Notes under the pieces: model-generated
Database searches by the model: none
The model's input: the letters and a program-made list of their open reading frames with translations, nothing else
What the model was told of the DNA's origin: nothing
Shown here: positions 46,783 to 55,248 of the stretch, piece by piece
Layout of the letters: every line of letters starts with the position of its first letter
Position numbering within the stretch: the stretch's first letter is position 1
Made by a program: the position numbers and the translations under genes
Assembly: GCF_000717025.1 (NCBI RefSeq)
Contig: NZ_JNXG01000011.1
Span: 186,001 to 250,000, forward strand
Direction of reading: 5' to 3'
DNA from: Streptomyces atroolivaceus
GTDB taxonomy: Bacteria > Actinomycetota > Actinomycetes > Streptomycetales > Streptomycetaceae
DNA: 64,000 bases

Positions 46783-48528
46783 TCAGGCCGGTCCTTCCTT
46801 GTGGCGCTCGTCGCTGGTGACGTCCGCGGGGCCGGGACCGATCCGGATCTCGAAGTCCCCGTCGTACTTGGCGTGTCCCTGGATGACCGCGGTCTCGACG
46901 GCCTCCACGCCGAACTCCCTGCGGACGATCATCGGGTCCTGGCGCAGGTCCCTCATCAGGGACACACACATGCCGATCATGACGAGGGTGAACGGTGCCG
47001 CCACCAGGATGGTCAGATTCTGCAGACCTGCCAGCGCGTCGCCCTGGCCGTCGCCGACGAGCAGCATGACCGCCGCCACGGCGCCGGTGACGACGCCCCA
47101 GAAGATCACGACCCACTTGGCGGGTTCGAGGACGCCCTTCTGCGAGAGCGTGCCCATCACGATCGACGCGGCGTCGGCCCCGGAGACGAAGAAGATGCCG
47201 ACGAGCACCATCACCAGGATGCTCATGAGGGTGGCGACCGGGAACTGCTGCAGGACGCCGAAGAGCTGTGCCTCCGGGGTGTCGCCGACGTCCGCGAGCC
47301 GGCCCGCGTCCTCCAGCCGGATCGCCGATCCGCCGAAGACGGCGAACCAGACCAGGCTGACCGTGCTGGGGACGAGGATCACGCCGCCGACGAACTGACG
47401 GATCGTCCGGCCACGGCTGATCCTGGCGATGAACATGCCGACGAAGGGCGTCCAGGAGATCCACCAGGCCCAGTAGAAGACCGTCCAGCTCGCGAGCCAG
47501 TCGGCCACCGCGCCCTGCCCGGTGGCCTCGGTACGGCCGGCCAGCTGGGCGAGGTCACCGAAGTACGCGCCGATGGAGGTGGGCAGCAGGTCGAGCACGA
47601 TGATGGTGGGCCCCGCGATGAATACGAAGATCACCAGGATCAGGGCGAGCACCATGTTGATGTTGGACAGCCACTGGATGCCCTTCTCGACGCCGGACAC
47701 GGCGGAGACGACGAACGCGACCGTCAGCACGGCGATGATCGCGACCAGCAGGCCCGTGCCGGTCTTCTCCATCCAGTTGAGCTCCTGGAAACCACTGCCG
47801 ATCTGGAGCGCGCCGAGCCCGAGCGAGGCCGCGGAGCCGAACAGGGTCGCGAAGATGGCGAGGATGTCGATGATCCGGCCGACCGTTCCGTGGGCCCGCT
47901 TCTCTCCGATGAGCGGTACGAAGACGGAGCTGATCGTCTGCCTCCGGTGCCGGCGGTAGGCGCTGTACGCGATGGCGAGCCCGACGACCGCGTAGATCGC
48001 CCAGGGGTGCAGAGTCCAGTGGAAGAGGGTGGTGGCCATGGCCGTCTGCATCGCCTCGGCCGCGTCCTCGGGGCGGGTACCGGGCGGCGGACTGGTGAAG
48101 TGGGCCAGCGGCTCACTGACGCCGTAGAACATGAGGCCGATTCCCATACCGGCGCTGAACATCATGGCGACCCAGGAGACCGTGCGGAACTCCGGCTTTT
48201 CGCCCTCCTGTCCGAGCGAGATCGTCCCGTAACGGCTGATCGCGAGCCAGAGGGCGAAGACCACGAAACCGGAGGCGGCCAGCATGAAGGCCCAGCCACC
48301 GTTGTGGATGAGGCCGTTGAGCAGCTTGTTGGAGACGGTTTCCAACGAGTCGGTGGCCGTGGAACCCCAGACCACGAAGGCGACGGTGAGCACCGCCGTG
48401 ACGCCGAAGACCACCCGGTCGGTCGTGGCGCGCCGGCCATGGTGCGGGTCGGCGGGTAGATCGGCCGTGACGGGGAGATAGTCTCCCCGCCCGCCGGTTC
48501 CCTGCTCGTCATGTGACACAGATGGCAC
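46783..48528 (-). CDS. BCCT-family betaine/choline/carnitine transporter
   Basis: This 581-residue transporter has about 12 membrane helices, MFSAGMGIGLMFYGVSEPLAHF in the sodium/substrate region, and the family signature WTVFYWAWWISWTPFVGMFIARISRGRTIRQF. It imports glycine betaine, choline or a similar quaternary amine with sodium or protons for osmoprotection or catabolism. GTG 48528 is used; GTG 48519 (VSHDEQ) is an alternative. Polar N- and C-terminal tails of about 40-60 residues are usual for osmosensing members. No choline-oxidising genes are adjacent, although an aldehyde dehydrogenase lies 3 kb away. Confidence 0.94.
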   Translation of the reverse strand: MPSVSHDEQGTGGRGDYLPVTADLPADPHHGRRATTDRVVFGVTAVLTVAFVVWGSTATDSLETVSNKLLNGLIHNGGWAFMLAASGFVVFALWLAISRYGTISLGQEGEKPEFRTVSWVAMMFSAGMGIGLMFYGVSEPLAHFTSPPPGTRPEDAAEAMQTAMATTLFHWTLHPWAIYAVVGLAIAYSAYRRHRRQTISSVFVPLIGEKRAHGTVGRIIDILAIFATLFGSAASLGLGALQIGSGFQELNWMEKTGTGLLVAIIAVLTVAFVVSAVSGVEKGIQWLSNINMVLALILVIFVFIAGPTIIVLDLLPTSIGAYFGDLAQLAGRTEATGQGAVADWLASWTVFYWAWWISWTPFVGMFIARISRGRTIRQFVGGVILVPSTVSLVWFAVFGGSAIRLEDAGRLADVGDTPEAQLFGVLQQFPVATLMSILVMVLVGIFFVSGADAASIVMGTLSQKGVLEPAKWVVIFWGVVTGAVAAVMLLVGDGQGDALAGLQNLTILVAAPFTLVMIGMCVSLMRDLRQDPMIVRREFGVEAVETAVIQGHAKYDGDFEIRIGPGPADVTSDERHKEGPA

Positions 48529-48977
48529 CTTTCACGCAGTGCGAAATTTCGCTCTCCGTAGGCAGTACCACACGCTGTGTGCATCTCCCGGGACCAACAA
48601 GCCGTTCCTCCCGGACCGCACGCACAGGGGTGTGCCCCGTGCCGCGACGGTGACGAGCTGTGCGGCAGCCCGGATCAGGCGGTCAGGGTGGCCGCGTTCG
48701 GGCCGAACCGCAGTCCGGTCGCGACGATCCGGCCGGCTTCCGCCGTTCCCCGGCAGGCGCGCGCATGAGGAGCGGCCTATGCCGACCCCGGACCGGTCCG
48801 CCGGGCCTCGGCCTGAGACCCGGCGGCCGGCCGGGCCCGGGAGGGTTCCGCCTCGCGGGGGGCGAGGACCGGGTGCGAGGTGCCGAGGCCGGTCGGCGGC
48901 GCGACGCTCCGCCCGGAGTCCGGCCGGCCGCGAGCGGCGGGCTCGCTCCTGGCCGGTGGGTCACACGCCCGGGAGGG
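48529..48977 (-). other. intergenic region upstream of the BCCT gene, no gene seen
   Basis: These 449 bp hold the BCCT promoter and the end of the MpaB-like transcript. CCGCCGGG (48798-48805) and CCCGGCGG (48819-48826) form an 8-bp stem that could be a weak terminator. The part 48780-48960 is extremely GC-rich, with long frames on several strands that look like composition artefacts. I recognise no protein. Confidence 0.45.
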
Positions 48978-49853
48978 TCACGCCCGCCCGCCCGGCCGTC
49001 CGCCGCCGGCCCTCCACCCGGCCCGCGCCGACCGGGCGAGCGGGAGATAGCGCAGCCTCTCGGGGAGCAGGGGCACGACGCGCCGCACCACGGCACCGAA
49101 GCGCCGCAGGCGGCGCTCCTGCTCCGGCGTCCAGTCGAGCCCGATGGCGTCGCGGGCGTCCGGCGGCATCAGCCCGATGGTGATGAAGCTGCGGAACCGC
49201 GCCAGGGGCGGCAGGAGCACCGGCCACAGCGCCTTGAGGAGCAGCCGCGGTACGAGCGGCCCCCGGTCGGGCGGCGGGACGGGAACATCCGTGGCCACCA
49301 GTTCGCGTACGACGACGGTCGCCTCCACCTCGTCGGCCAGCATCGTGCGGTAATAGGGCCAGAACTCCTCGATCGTCTGCGGCATGTCCCGGTCGTGGAT
49401 GCCCAGGATCCGGCCGACCTGGAGCCACTCCCGGTACAGGGCGCGTTCCTGTGCGTCGGTGAGCGGACGGACCAGGTAGCGCGACGCGTGCCGGTAGACG
49501 GGGAATCCGGTGGCGTGCACCCACGCGTAGTTCGCGGGCGTGAGCGCGTGGTAAGGGCGGCCCCGGGTGTCGGTCCCCTGGATCGTCCGGTGCAGCTTAC
49601 GGAGCCGGCGCCCCTCCTCGGCGGCCGCCTCTCCCCCGTACACCCAGAGCTGGAGCGAGCTCAGGGACCGCTCTCCGCGCCCCCAGGGGTCCGTACGGAA
49701 GACCGAGTGGTCGTCGACGCCGGCGCCGACGGCCGGGTGCGCGACCTGGAGGGTGAGGGCGGCGGGCAGCATCAGCAGTCCGCGGATGTCGCCCGCGAGG
49801 CTCCACAGGACGCCGCCCGGCGGGGGCGGTACGGGCTCTCCTGTGCTGGTCAC
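48978..49853 (-). CDS. MpaB/DUF2236-family oxygenase, copy 1
   Basis: This 291-residue protein of the DUF2236 (MpaB, latex-clearing-protein-related) group has GGVLWSLAGDIRGLLMLPAALTLQVAHPAVGAGVDDHSVF, where the His may bind heme iron, then HRTIQGTD, YHALTPANYAWVHATGF and EEFWPYYRTML. Related proteins are b-type heme oxygenases or mycophenolate-pathway oxygenases. The GTG start 49853 overlaps the upstream small gene as GTGA. It is transcribed away from a second, more distant relative at 50463. Substrate unknown; the lipid-catabolic neighbours suggest a hydrophobic one. Confidence 0.85.
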   Translation of the reverse strand: MTSTGEPVPPPPGGVLWSLAGDIRGLLMLPAALTLQVAHPAVGAGVDDHSVFRTDPWGRGERSLSSLQLWVYGGEAAAEEGRRLRKLHRTIQGTDTRGRPYHALTPANYAWVHATGFPVYRHASRYLVRPLTDAQERALYREWLQVGRILGIHDRDMPQTIEEFWPYYRTMLADEVEATVVVRELVATDVPVPPPDRGPLVPRLLLKALWPVLLPPLARFRSFITIGLMPPDARDAIGLDWTPEQERRLRRFGAVVRRVVPLLPERLRYLPLARSARAGWRAGGGRPGGRA

Positions 49854-50107
49854 GCGGGTGCTCCCAAGGGTCGGCGGGTGCTCGGGCCGGTGCCGGGCCC
49901 GTGTGTGTTCCAGTATGCGATCGCGAGCGCGCCGGCGACCCGCAGGGGCGGCGGGGCCAGCTTCACGAGCACCCGCACCAGCCGGGTGAAGCGGCGCGGG
50001 GCGCGCTCCTCGCGAGGGCGGGCGTCTCCGGAGTAGCGCCGTGCGGCACCGCCCCGGAGTGGCGCCCTGACGGCGGAGGGGGGTGCGGCGCCCTTGCCCA
50101 TGTCCAT
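49850..50107 (-). CDS. small basic protein coupled to the MpaB-like gene
   Basis: This 85-residue protein starts at ATG 50107 with AAGGGAG 5 bases upstream and overlaps the MpaB-like gene as GTGA. The first half is Arg/Ala-rich. Then comes RRFTRLVRVLVKLAPPPLRV and a short hydrophobic GALAIAYWNTH, so it may touch the membrane. No known domain is recognised. The start codon overlap makes coding likely. Confidence 0.65.
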   Translation of the reverse strand: MDMGKGAAPPSAVRAPLRGGAARRYSGDARPREERAPRRFTRLVRVLVKLAPPPLRVAGALAIAYWNTHGPGTGPSTRRPLGAPA

Positions 50108-50209
50108 GCGGGCTCCCTTCTTCGAATCCGTGTAGCAGTGTTGACGCGCCCCGTGAAACAAGTCAATAGTATTTGTAACTTTGACTCCCAGGGGCGAGGG
50201 GACCGGCAA
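50108..50209. promoter_or_regulatory. divergent promoter between the two MpaB-like operons
   Basis: This is an unusually A/T-rich 102-bp spacer. On the + strand, TTGACG (50141-50146) is a good -35 element, with AATAGT/TAGTAT 18-20 bp downstream. On the - strand there are TTGACT and TACTAT hexamers. The string ATTTGTAAC (50172-50180) resembles CTTTGTAAC in the TetR/acyl-CoA dehydrogenase divergent promoter at about 53484-53492, so the TetR regulator may act at both. Confidence 0.45.
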
Positions 50210-50431
50210 ATGACTGGCACGGGAGGCGAGTTGGGGCCGGAGGGTCGCACCCGCCGGAAGAGATCAGCCCTGATGTTCCTCCCGTCGGTGGGCGCGGTCG
50301 TCATCGCGCTGACCCAGGGCGCGCTGGCCGCGTCGTTCGCGGTGTCCGGGAAGAACTTCAAGGTTTCGGCCGAGGAGACCAACGGCTCGGGGATCTCGAG
50401 CACCGGCCTCACCGCGGGCCCCCGTACCTGA
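50210..50431 (+). pseudogene. truncated DUF6230-like protein
   Basis: This 73-residue frame starts at ATG 50210. It has RTRRKRSALMFLPSVGAVV followed by ALTQGALAASFAVSGKNFKV and SAEETNGSG, which matches the N-terminal third of the DUF6230 family of streptomycete exported proteins, usually near 200 residues. The rest is absent: after GISSTGLTAGPRT the frame stops, and 31 bp later the next gene begins, with no continuation in other frames. It is likely a deletion remnant, although a short secreted product is possible because the hydrophobic export region is whole. Confidence 0.6.
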
Positions 50432-50462
50432 ACGGCCGTACCGACAGGAGAGGTTGCACACC

Positions 50463-51341
50463 ATGGGCCGCTACAGCCGACTGCGCGAGATCCGCCGGAT
50501 GGATCCCGCCCGCGACTGCGCCGAGATTCTCCGGCTGATGTCCCAGTACGAATTCCCGTGGGACTACCGTCAGGGCATCAGCGTCGCCTTCCTGCGCGAC
50601 TACGGCGTACCGCGGATCTCCGTACTGCTCGACCGCACCCAGGAGTTCGAGCGCAACGGCCAGAAACGCTACGACGACACCGTCCTGTTCGGATACGAGA
50701 TGGCGGCGGACGGCTTCGACTCCGAGCGCGCCCGGGCCGCGGCCCGCCACCTCAACCGGATCCACGGGAAGTACCGCATACCGAACGAGGACTACCTCTA
50801 TGTACTGGCGACCACGGTCGTCGGCCCCAAGCGCTGGATCGACCGGTTCGGGTGGCGGCCCCTGTGTGCGCAGGAGGCGGCTGCGCTGGCGGAGGTGGGG
50901 CGGCGCATGGCCGCGATGATGGGAATCGAGGGGGCACCGGACACCTACGAGGGGTTCGAGCGGCTGCTCGACTCCTACGAGGACCGGATGTTCGCGTACG
51001 ACCCCGCGAACCGCCGTGTCGCCAACGCCACCTTCCGGGTCATGGCCGCCTGGTACCCGGCTCCGCTCCGCCCCCTGGTGGCCAGGTTCTCGCTCGCCCT
51101 GCTGGACGAGCCGCTGCTGCGGGCGCTGGGCTTCCCGGCGCAGCCCCGGTGGGTGCGGGCGGCGGCCCCACGCCTGGTGCGCGCCCGGTCGCACGGCGTG
51201 CGGCTGCTGCCCGCCCGGCCCCGGTGGCTGCCTTCCCGGCCCCGGCCGCGCAGTTACCCCTTCGGATACCAGCTCGACGATCTCGGCCCGCACTGGGCGC
51301 AGAGCCGCCCGTTGGAACCCCTGCCCATGGAGAAGTCATGA
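50463..51341 (+). CDS. MpaB/DUF2236-family oxygenase, copy 2
   Basis: The protein has 292 residues, with YEFPWDYRQGISVAFLRDYGVPRISVLLDRTQEF, then ARRHLNRIHGKYRIPNEDYLYVL-like helices and RFGWRPLCAQE. HLNRIHGKY and NEDYLYVLATT are features of MpaB-like oxygenases. A proline/arginine-rich C-terminal tail begins at about 250. ATG 50463 follows AGGAGAGG by 9 bp. The stop overlaps the aldehyde dehydrogenase start as ATGA, so the two proteins should act together. A plausible scheme is oxidative cleavage to an aldehyde that the dehydrogenase then oxidises; that is inference. Confidence 0.83.
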   Translation: MGRYSRLREIRRMDPARDCAEILRLMSQYEFPWDYRQGISVAFLRDYGVPRISVLLDRTQEFERNGQKRYDDTVLFGYEMAADGFDSERARAAARHLNRIHGKYRIPNEDYLYVLATTVVGPKRWIDRFGWRPLCAQEAAALAEVGRRMAAMMGIEGAPDTYEGFERLLDSYEDRMFAYDPANRRVANATFRVMAAWYPAPLRPLVARFSLALLDEPLLRALGFPAQPRWVRAAAPRLVRARSHGVRLLPARPRWLPSRPRPRSYPFGYQLDDLGPHWAQSRPLEPLPMEKS

Positions 51342-52777
51342 CGACCGGAACCGACCGTGCCGTGCACGGCATCGAGGACATCCGCGCCGCGGTTGCGCGG
51401 GCCAGGAGCGCCGGCGGGGCCTGGACCGCGTCCGGGTGGCGGGAACGGCGCGCCGCTCTGCTGCTGTGGAAGCGTGAACTTGCCGGCCGTGCCGACGAGT
51501 TCGCCGAGGTGATCGCGGCCGAGACCGGGAAGCCGGTGCAGGACGCCCGCTCCGAGGTGCTGCTGACACTGGTCCATCTGGACTGGGCGGCACGCAACGC
51601 CCGCCGGGTGCTGGGCAGGCGGCGGGTGTCGTCCGGACTGCTGTCGATCCACCAGCGGGCGCTGCTGGCCTACCGCCCGCTCGGGGTGATCGGCGTCATC
51701 GGACCGTGGAACTACCCGCTCTACACGCCGATGGGCTCGATCGGCTACGCCCTCGCGGCGGGCAACGCCGTGGTGTTCAAGCCGTCGGAACTCACCCCGG
51801 GGGTGGGGCTGCTGCTGGCCCGCAGCTTCGGGGAGGCCGTACCGGGCCACGCGGATCTGCTGCAGGCGGTCACCGGCCCGGGTTCCACCGGTGCCGCCCT
51901 GGCCGGAGCGGATGGACCTGCCGGTGTGGACAAGGTCGCCTTCACCGGCTCGCCCGGCACCGCCCGCAAGGTCGCGGCGGCCTGCGCCGCCACCCTCACG
52001 CCGCTGCTCGCCGAGTGCGGGGGCAAGGACGCGGTGCTGGTCGCGGCGGACGCCGATCTGGACGCGGCGGCCGACGCGATCGTGTGGGGTGCGATGGGCA
52101 ACGCCGGACAGACCTGCGCCGGCGTGGAGCGGGTGTACGCCGTGGCATCGGTGCACGAGGAGCTGTGCTCCCGCATCGTGAGCCGGGCGCGGGCACTGGC
52201 GCCGGGTGACGCCTACGGCCCGCTCACCCTGCCCTCCCAGCTCGGTGTGGTGGAACGCCACGTGAAGCAGGCCCTGGTGGACGGAGGCACGGCCAGACTG
52301 GGCGGACCCGACGCCCTGAGGGCGAGTGTGCTCGGGCCGGTGGTGCTGTCGGACGTGCCGGAGGATTCACCGGCCGTGACGGAGGAGACCTTCGGCCCGG
52401 TCGTCGTGGTGAACCGGGTACGCGACATGGACGAGGCCGTGGAGCGGGCCAACGCCTCGGCCTACTCGCTGGGCGCCGCCGTGTTCACCCGCTCCCGGGC
52501 AGCCGGACTCGCCGTGGCCGGGCGCCTCGGCTCGGGCGCCGTGTCGGTGAACTCGGTGCTGGGCTTCGCGGCGATCCCCTCACTGCCGTTCGGTGGCGCG
52601 GGCGAGTCGGGGTACGGGCGGATCCACGGCGAGGAGGGGCTGCGGGCCTTCGCCGCGCCGCACTCGGTCACCGTACGGCGGTTCGCACCGGTGGTGGACC
52701 TGACGTCGTTCTCGACGCCCCGGGAGAAGGTCGCCCGGGCCGTCGAGCTGGGCAGGAAGCTGCACGCGCGGTTCTGA
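51338..52777 (+). CDS. aldehyde dehydrogenase family protein
   Basis: This 479-residue NAD(P)-dependent enzyme has VIGVIGPWNYPLYTPMGSI for the cofactor and substrate site, FTGSPGTARKVA, the catalytic Glu in LLAECGGKDAVLV and the nucleophile Cys in NAGQTCAGVERVYAV. A C-terminal oligomerisation region closes with PFGGAGESGYGRIHG. It oxidises an aldehyde to a carboxylate, or to an acyl donor if a CoA ligase is involved. The start overlaps the MpaB-like gene. The nearby acyl-CoA synthetase and dehydrogenases suggest that the acid is a lipid or terpenoid fragment. Confidence 0.93.
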   Translation: MTTGTDRAVHGIEDIRAAVARARSAGGAWTASGWRERRAALLLWKRELAGRADEFAEVIAAETGKPVQDARSEVLLTLVHLDWAARNARRVLGRRRVSSGLLSIHQRALLAYRPLGVIGVIGPWNYPLYTPMGSIGYALAAGNAVVFKPSELTPGVGLLLARSFGEAVPGHADLLQAVTGPGSTGAALAGADGPAGVDKVAFTGSPGTARKVAAACAATLTPLLAECGGKDAVLVAADADLDAAADAIVWGAMGNAGQTCAGVERVYAVASVHEELCSRIVSRARALAPGDAYGPLTLPSQLGVVERHVKQALVDGGTARLGGPDALRASVLGPVVLSDVPEDSPAVTEETFGPVVVVNRVRDMDEAVERANASAYSLGAAVFTRSRAAGLAVAGRLGSGAVSVNSVLGFAAIPSLPFGGAGESGYGRIHGEEGLRAFAAPHSVTVRRFAPVVDLTSFSTPREKVARAVELGRKLHARF

Positions 52778-52783
52778 CGGCGG

Positions 52784-53416
52784 TCACCCGGCGCTGAGCA
52801 GCGGGACCAGATAGCGGCGGGCGAAGGCGCGCACCTGCTCGTCGTCGTCGAGCTCGAAGCAGCTCACCGGGTTGAGGAGGAAGGAGACGGTGATCCGCAC
52901 CATCAGTTCGGCGACCGGTGTCGGATCCGTCTCCGGCCGCCCTTCGGCACGCTGGGCGTGGCGGAGCCGGTCCGCCAGATATCCCCGCATCGCCAGGAAG
53001 GCGGGGCCGCTCTCCAGCGTGAGGAAGGGGAGCATGATCTCCGGCTCCAGCCTCAGCAGTCCGCCCACCAGCGGGTGTTCGCGGATGTGCTTGAGGACGG
53101 CGACGAAGCCGGCCACGAGCCGGTCCTCCATGGTGGGCAGCGCGGCCACCGCCTCGTCGACGTCCGAGACGAACCTGCGGTACTCCCGCAGCAGGCAGGC
53201 CGAGACGAGGTTGTCCTTGTTGCCGATCCGGCGGTACACGGTGACCCGCGAGACCTTGGCGCGCTTCGCCACGTCGTCGACGGTCGAACGGCGCAGCCCG
53301 AAGGTCATGAACTGCTCGCGCGCCGCGTCCAGGATCTGTTCGCTCAGCGCGTCGGAAGGTGGCGTCTCTCCGAGCGCCCTGGCCAGCAGTGTCTCGTCGG
53401 TACCCGATGCCGCCAT
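52784..53416 (-). CDS. TetR-family transcriptional regulator
   Basis: This 210-residue protein has an N-terminal TetR helix-turn-helix (about residues 25-72; LSEQILDAAREQFMTFGLRRSTVDDVA, VSRVTVYRRIGNKDNLV) and a helical ligand-binding domain. ATG 53416 follows GGGGAGGG. It is divergent from the acyl-CoA dehydrogenase gene, with 97 bp between, and its 3' end is 6 bp from the convergent aldehyde dehydrogenase. Such positions usually mean control of both sides. The ligand is probably an acyl-CoA or related lipid, by context only. Confidence 0.91.
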   Translation of the reverse strand: MAASGTDETLLARALGETPPSDALSEQILDAAREQFMTFGLRRSTVDDVAKRAKVSRVTVYRRIGNKDNLVSACLLREYRRFVSDVDEAVAALPTMEDRLVAGFVAVLKHIREHPLVGGLLRLEPEIMLPFLTLESGPAFLAMRGYLADRLRHAQRAEGRPETDPTPVAELMVRITVSFLLNPVSCFELDDDEQVRAFARRYLVPLLSAG

Positions 53417-53513
53417 GAGCCCTCCCCGTCCGTTGTCACCACTCAACCATATCGACGACGCAACAGTGTTACCTAGTCCGCTTCTTTGTAACCCCCCTTT
53501 CCGGAGGTCCTCC
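53417..53513. promoter_or_regulatory. TetR / acyl-CoA dehydrogenase divergent promoter
   Basis: The spacer contains GTTAC (53468-53472) and GTAAC (53488-53492) as inverted half-sites 15 bp apart. CAACAGT (53461-53467) is a half-site identical to one arm of the MerR operators at 57153 and 57543. The A/T-rich core suits a promoter. CCGGAGGT (53501-53508) is the ribosome site of the dehydrogenase. Confidence 0.45.
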
Positions 53514-54677
53514 ATGTCCACCACCCACGCCCTCCCGCGGTCGCTCTCCTCCGAGCAGAGGGCATTCGTCACGGCCCTGCGCGACTTCGCCCGGCGCGAG
53601 TGCGGTACGCGTGAGCAGCGCGACGCACTGGCCGCGGAGGCGGGCGGTCCGCACGCCCCTTCGCTCTACGCCCGGCTCGCGGAGCTCGGCTGGCTCGGTG
53701 TGTGCCTGCCCGAGGCCTACGGCGGCTCGGGCGGCGGGATGACGGATGCCTGCCTCTTCCTGCGGGAGACCTCGCGCGGCCTCCTGCCCGCGGGCGGGTT
53801 CATCACCTCGGTGATCACGGCGAAGGCGTACGAGCGTTTCGGCAGCGAGGCCCAGTGCAAGGCGGCGATCGGCGGTGCGGTGGCCGGACAGGTGCTGTCG
53901 ATCGCGATGTCGGAGCCGGACGCGGGATCCGACGTGGCGGCGCTGCGCTGCCGGGCGGAGCGCACGCCGGACGGCGGCTGGCTGGTCAACGGCCACAAGA
54001 CGTGGATCTCCAACGCGCATCTGGCCGAGCACATCCTGCTGGTGGCCAGGACCGGCGCGAGCGGCGCGAAGCACCAGGGGCTGACCATGTTCCATGTCCC
54101 GGCCGCTACGCCCGGGATCGGGATCCGGCCGATCGAGACGATGGGCGGCCATGAGGTCAACGACGTCTTCTTCACCGATCTCAGGCTGCCGGCCGACGCC
54201 GTGGTCGGCACGGCCGACCGCGCGTGGACCCAGCTGATGGCCGGGCTGAACGCGGAGCGGCTCTTCCTCGCGGCGAACATGCTGGGTCTGGCGGAGCGGA
54301 TCCTGGACGACACCGTCGCGTACGTACGCGGACGCGAGCAGTTCGGCCGCCCGGTCGGCTCCTTCCAGGCCCTGCGGCACCGGCTGGCCGACCTGGCGAC
54401 CGAGATCGAGTGTGCACGGCTCCTGGTCTTCGACGTGGCGGCGGCCTGCGACGCCGAGCCGGGGAAGCTGTTCCCCCGCGAGGCGTCCATGGCGAAGCTC
54501 AAGGCCACCGAGACGGCGAGGCACGCGGCGCTGGAGGGCATGCAGATGATGGGCGGCTACGGCTACGCGACCGAGTACGACATGGAGCGCCACCTGCGGG
54601 CGGCGGTCGTGTCGACGGTGTACGGCGGCACGAGTGAGATCCAGCGCGACATCATCGGCAAGAGCTACGGCCTCTGA
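53514..54677 (+). CDS. acyl-CoA dehydrogenase
   Basis: This 387-residue flavoprotein has ELGWLGVCLPEAYGGSGGG, the signature IAMSEPDAGSDVAALRCRA, WLVNGHKTWISNA and the C-terminal GMQMMGGYGYATEYDMERHLRAAVVSTVYGGTSEIQRDIIGK. It introduces the 2,3-double bond into an acyl-CoA. The usual catalytic Glu of the VYGGTSEIQ region is kept. ATG 53514 sits 6 bp after GGAGG. Control by the divergent TetR protein is likely. Chain-length preference cannot be read from the sequence. Confidence 0.94.
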   Translation: MSTTHALPRSLSSEQRAFVTALRDFARRECGTREQRDALAAEAGGPHAPSLYARLAELGWLGVCLPEAYGGSGGGMTDACLFLRETSRGLLPAGGFITSVITAKAYERFGSEAQCKAAIGGAVAGQVLSIAMSEPDAGSDVAALRCRAERTPDGGWLVNGHKTWISNAHLAEHILLVARTGASGAKHQGLTMFHVPAATPGIGIRPIETMGGHEVNDVFFTDLRLPADAVVGTADRAWTQLMAGLNAERLFLAANMLGLAERILDDTVAYVRGREQFGRPVGSFQALRHRLADLATEIECARLLVFDVAAACDAEPGKLFPREASMAKLKATETARHAALEGMQMMGGYGYATEYDMERHLRAAVVSTVYGGTSEIQRDIIGKSYGL

Positions 54678-54689
54678 GGCCACCGCACC

Positions 54690-54718
54690 GGGTGCCCTCC
54701 CCTTGCGCGAGGGCACCC
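54690..54718. terminator. bidirectional terminator between acyl-CoA dehydrogenase and macro-domain genes
   Basis: GGGTGCCCTC (54690-54699) and GAGGGCACCC (54709-54718) form a perfect 10-bp stem with a 9-base loop, 13 bp from each flanking stop codon. Confidence 0.85.
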
Positions 54719-54731
54719 CGCCGGGCGGCCC

Positions 54732-55208
54732 TCATCCGTGGTCGTACACCGTGACCGCGATGCCGCGGCTCACCAGCCGCTCGGTGATCAGAGGTTCGAC
54801 CCTGGCCCAGGTGCCGCCCGCCAGCCCGCAGCCGATCCGGGGCATGTGGACGGAGGCTCCCAGCTCGGCGGCCCTGGCGGCCACCTTGTCCAGACCGGCG
54901 TCGATCGCCTCGTAACGCACCGGCACACCCTTGCTGCCGGTGCGTGTCCCCCGCTGGCCCACGATGTTCGCCACCCAGACGTACGGCTCGACCTGGACGA
55001 ACTGCGCGGCTCCCAGCCCGAAGTCGTTGCCCGAGCGCTCGCGGTGCCAGCGCCGGTAGGCGGCTTCGGGCCCCGGCCAGCGGCGGGAGACCGCCAGGAC
55101 GAAGCCCTTGCCCCAGCCGCCCAGGTCGTTGCAGACGTGCACGATCAGCTTGACGCCCTTCGCCTGGGGCGCGGTGGCGTCCCCCCGTACGTACGTGATC
55201 CCCGACAT
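54732..55208 (-). CDS. macro-domain protein (ADP-ribose-binding fold)
   Basis: This 158-residue single-domain protein has TYVRGDATAPQ, VHVCNDLGGWGKGFVLAVSRRW and the phosphate loop MPRIGCGLAGGTWARVEPLI. The Asn and glycine-rich loops match macro domains of the TARG1/YmdB-like group, which remove ADP-ribose from acidic residues or process ADP-ribose-1''-phosphate. It stands alone: no ADP-ribosyltransferase is beside it. ATG 55208. The lipid genes around it may be unrelated. Confidence 0.9.
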   Translation of the reverse strand: MSGITYVRGDATAPQAKGVKLIVHVCNDLGGWGKGFVLAVSRRWPGPEAAYRRWHRERSGNDFGLGAAQFVQVEPYVWVANIVGQRGTRTGSKGVPVRYEAIDAGLDKVAARAAELGASVHMPRIGCGLAGGTWARVEPLITERLVSRGIAVTVYDHG

Positions 55209-55248
55209 GTCCCCACCGTATGTTCCGTCACTGACAACGGGCCGCCGG

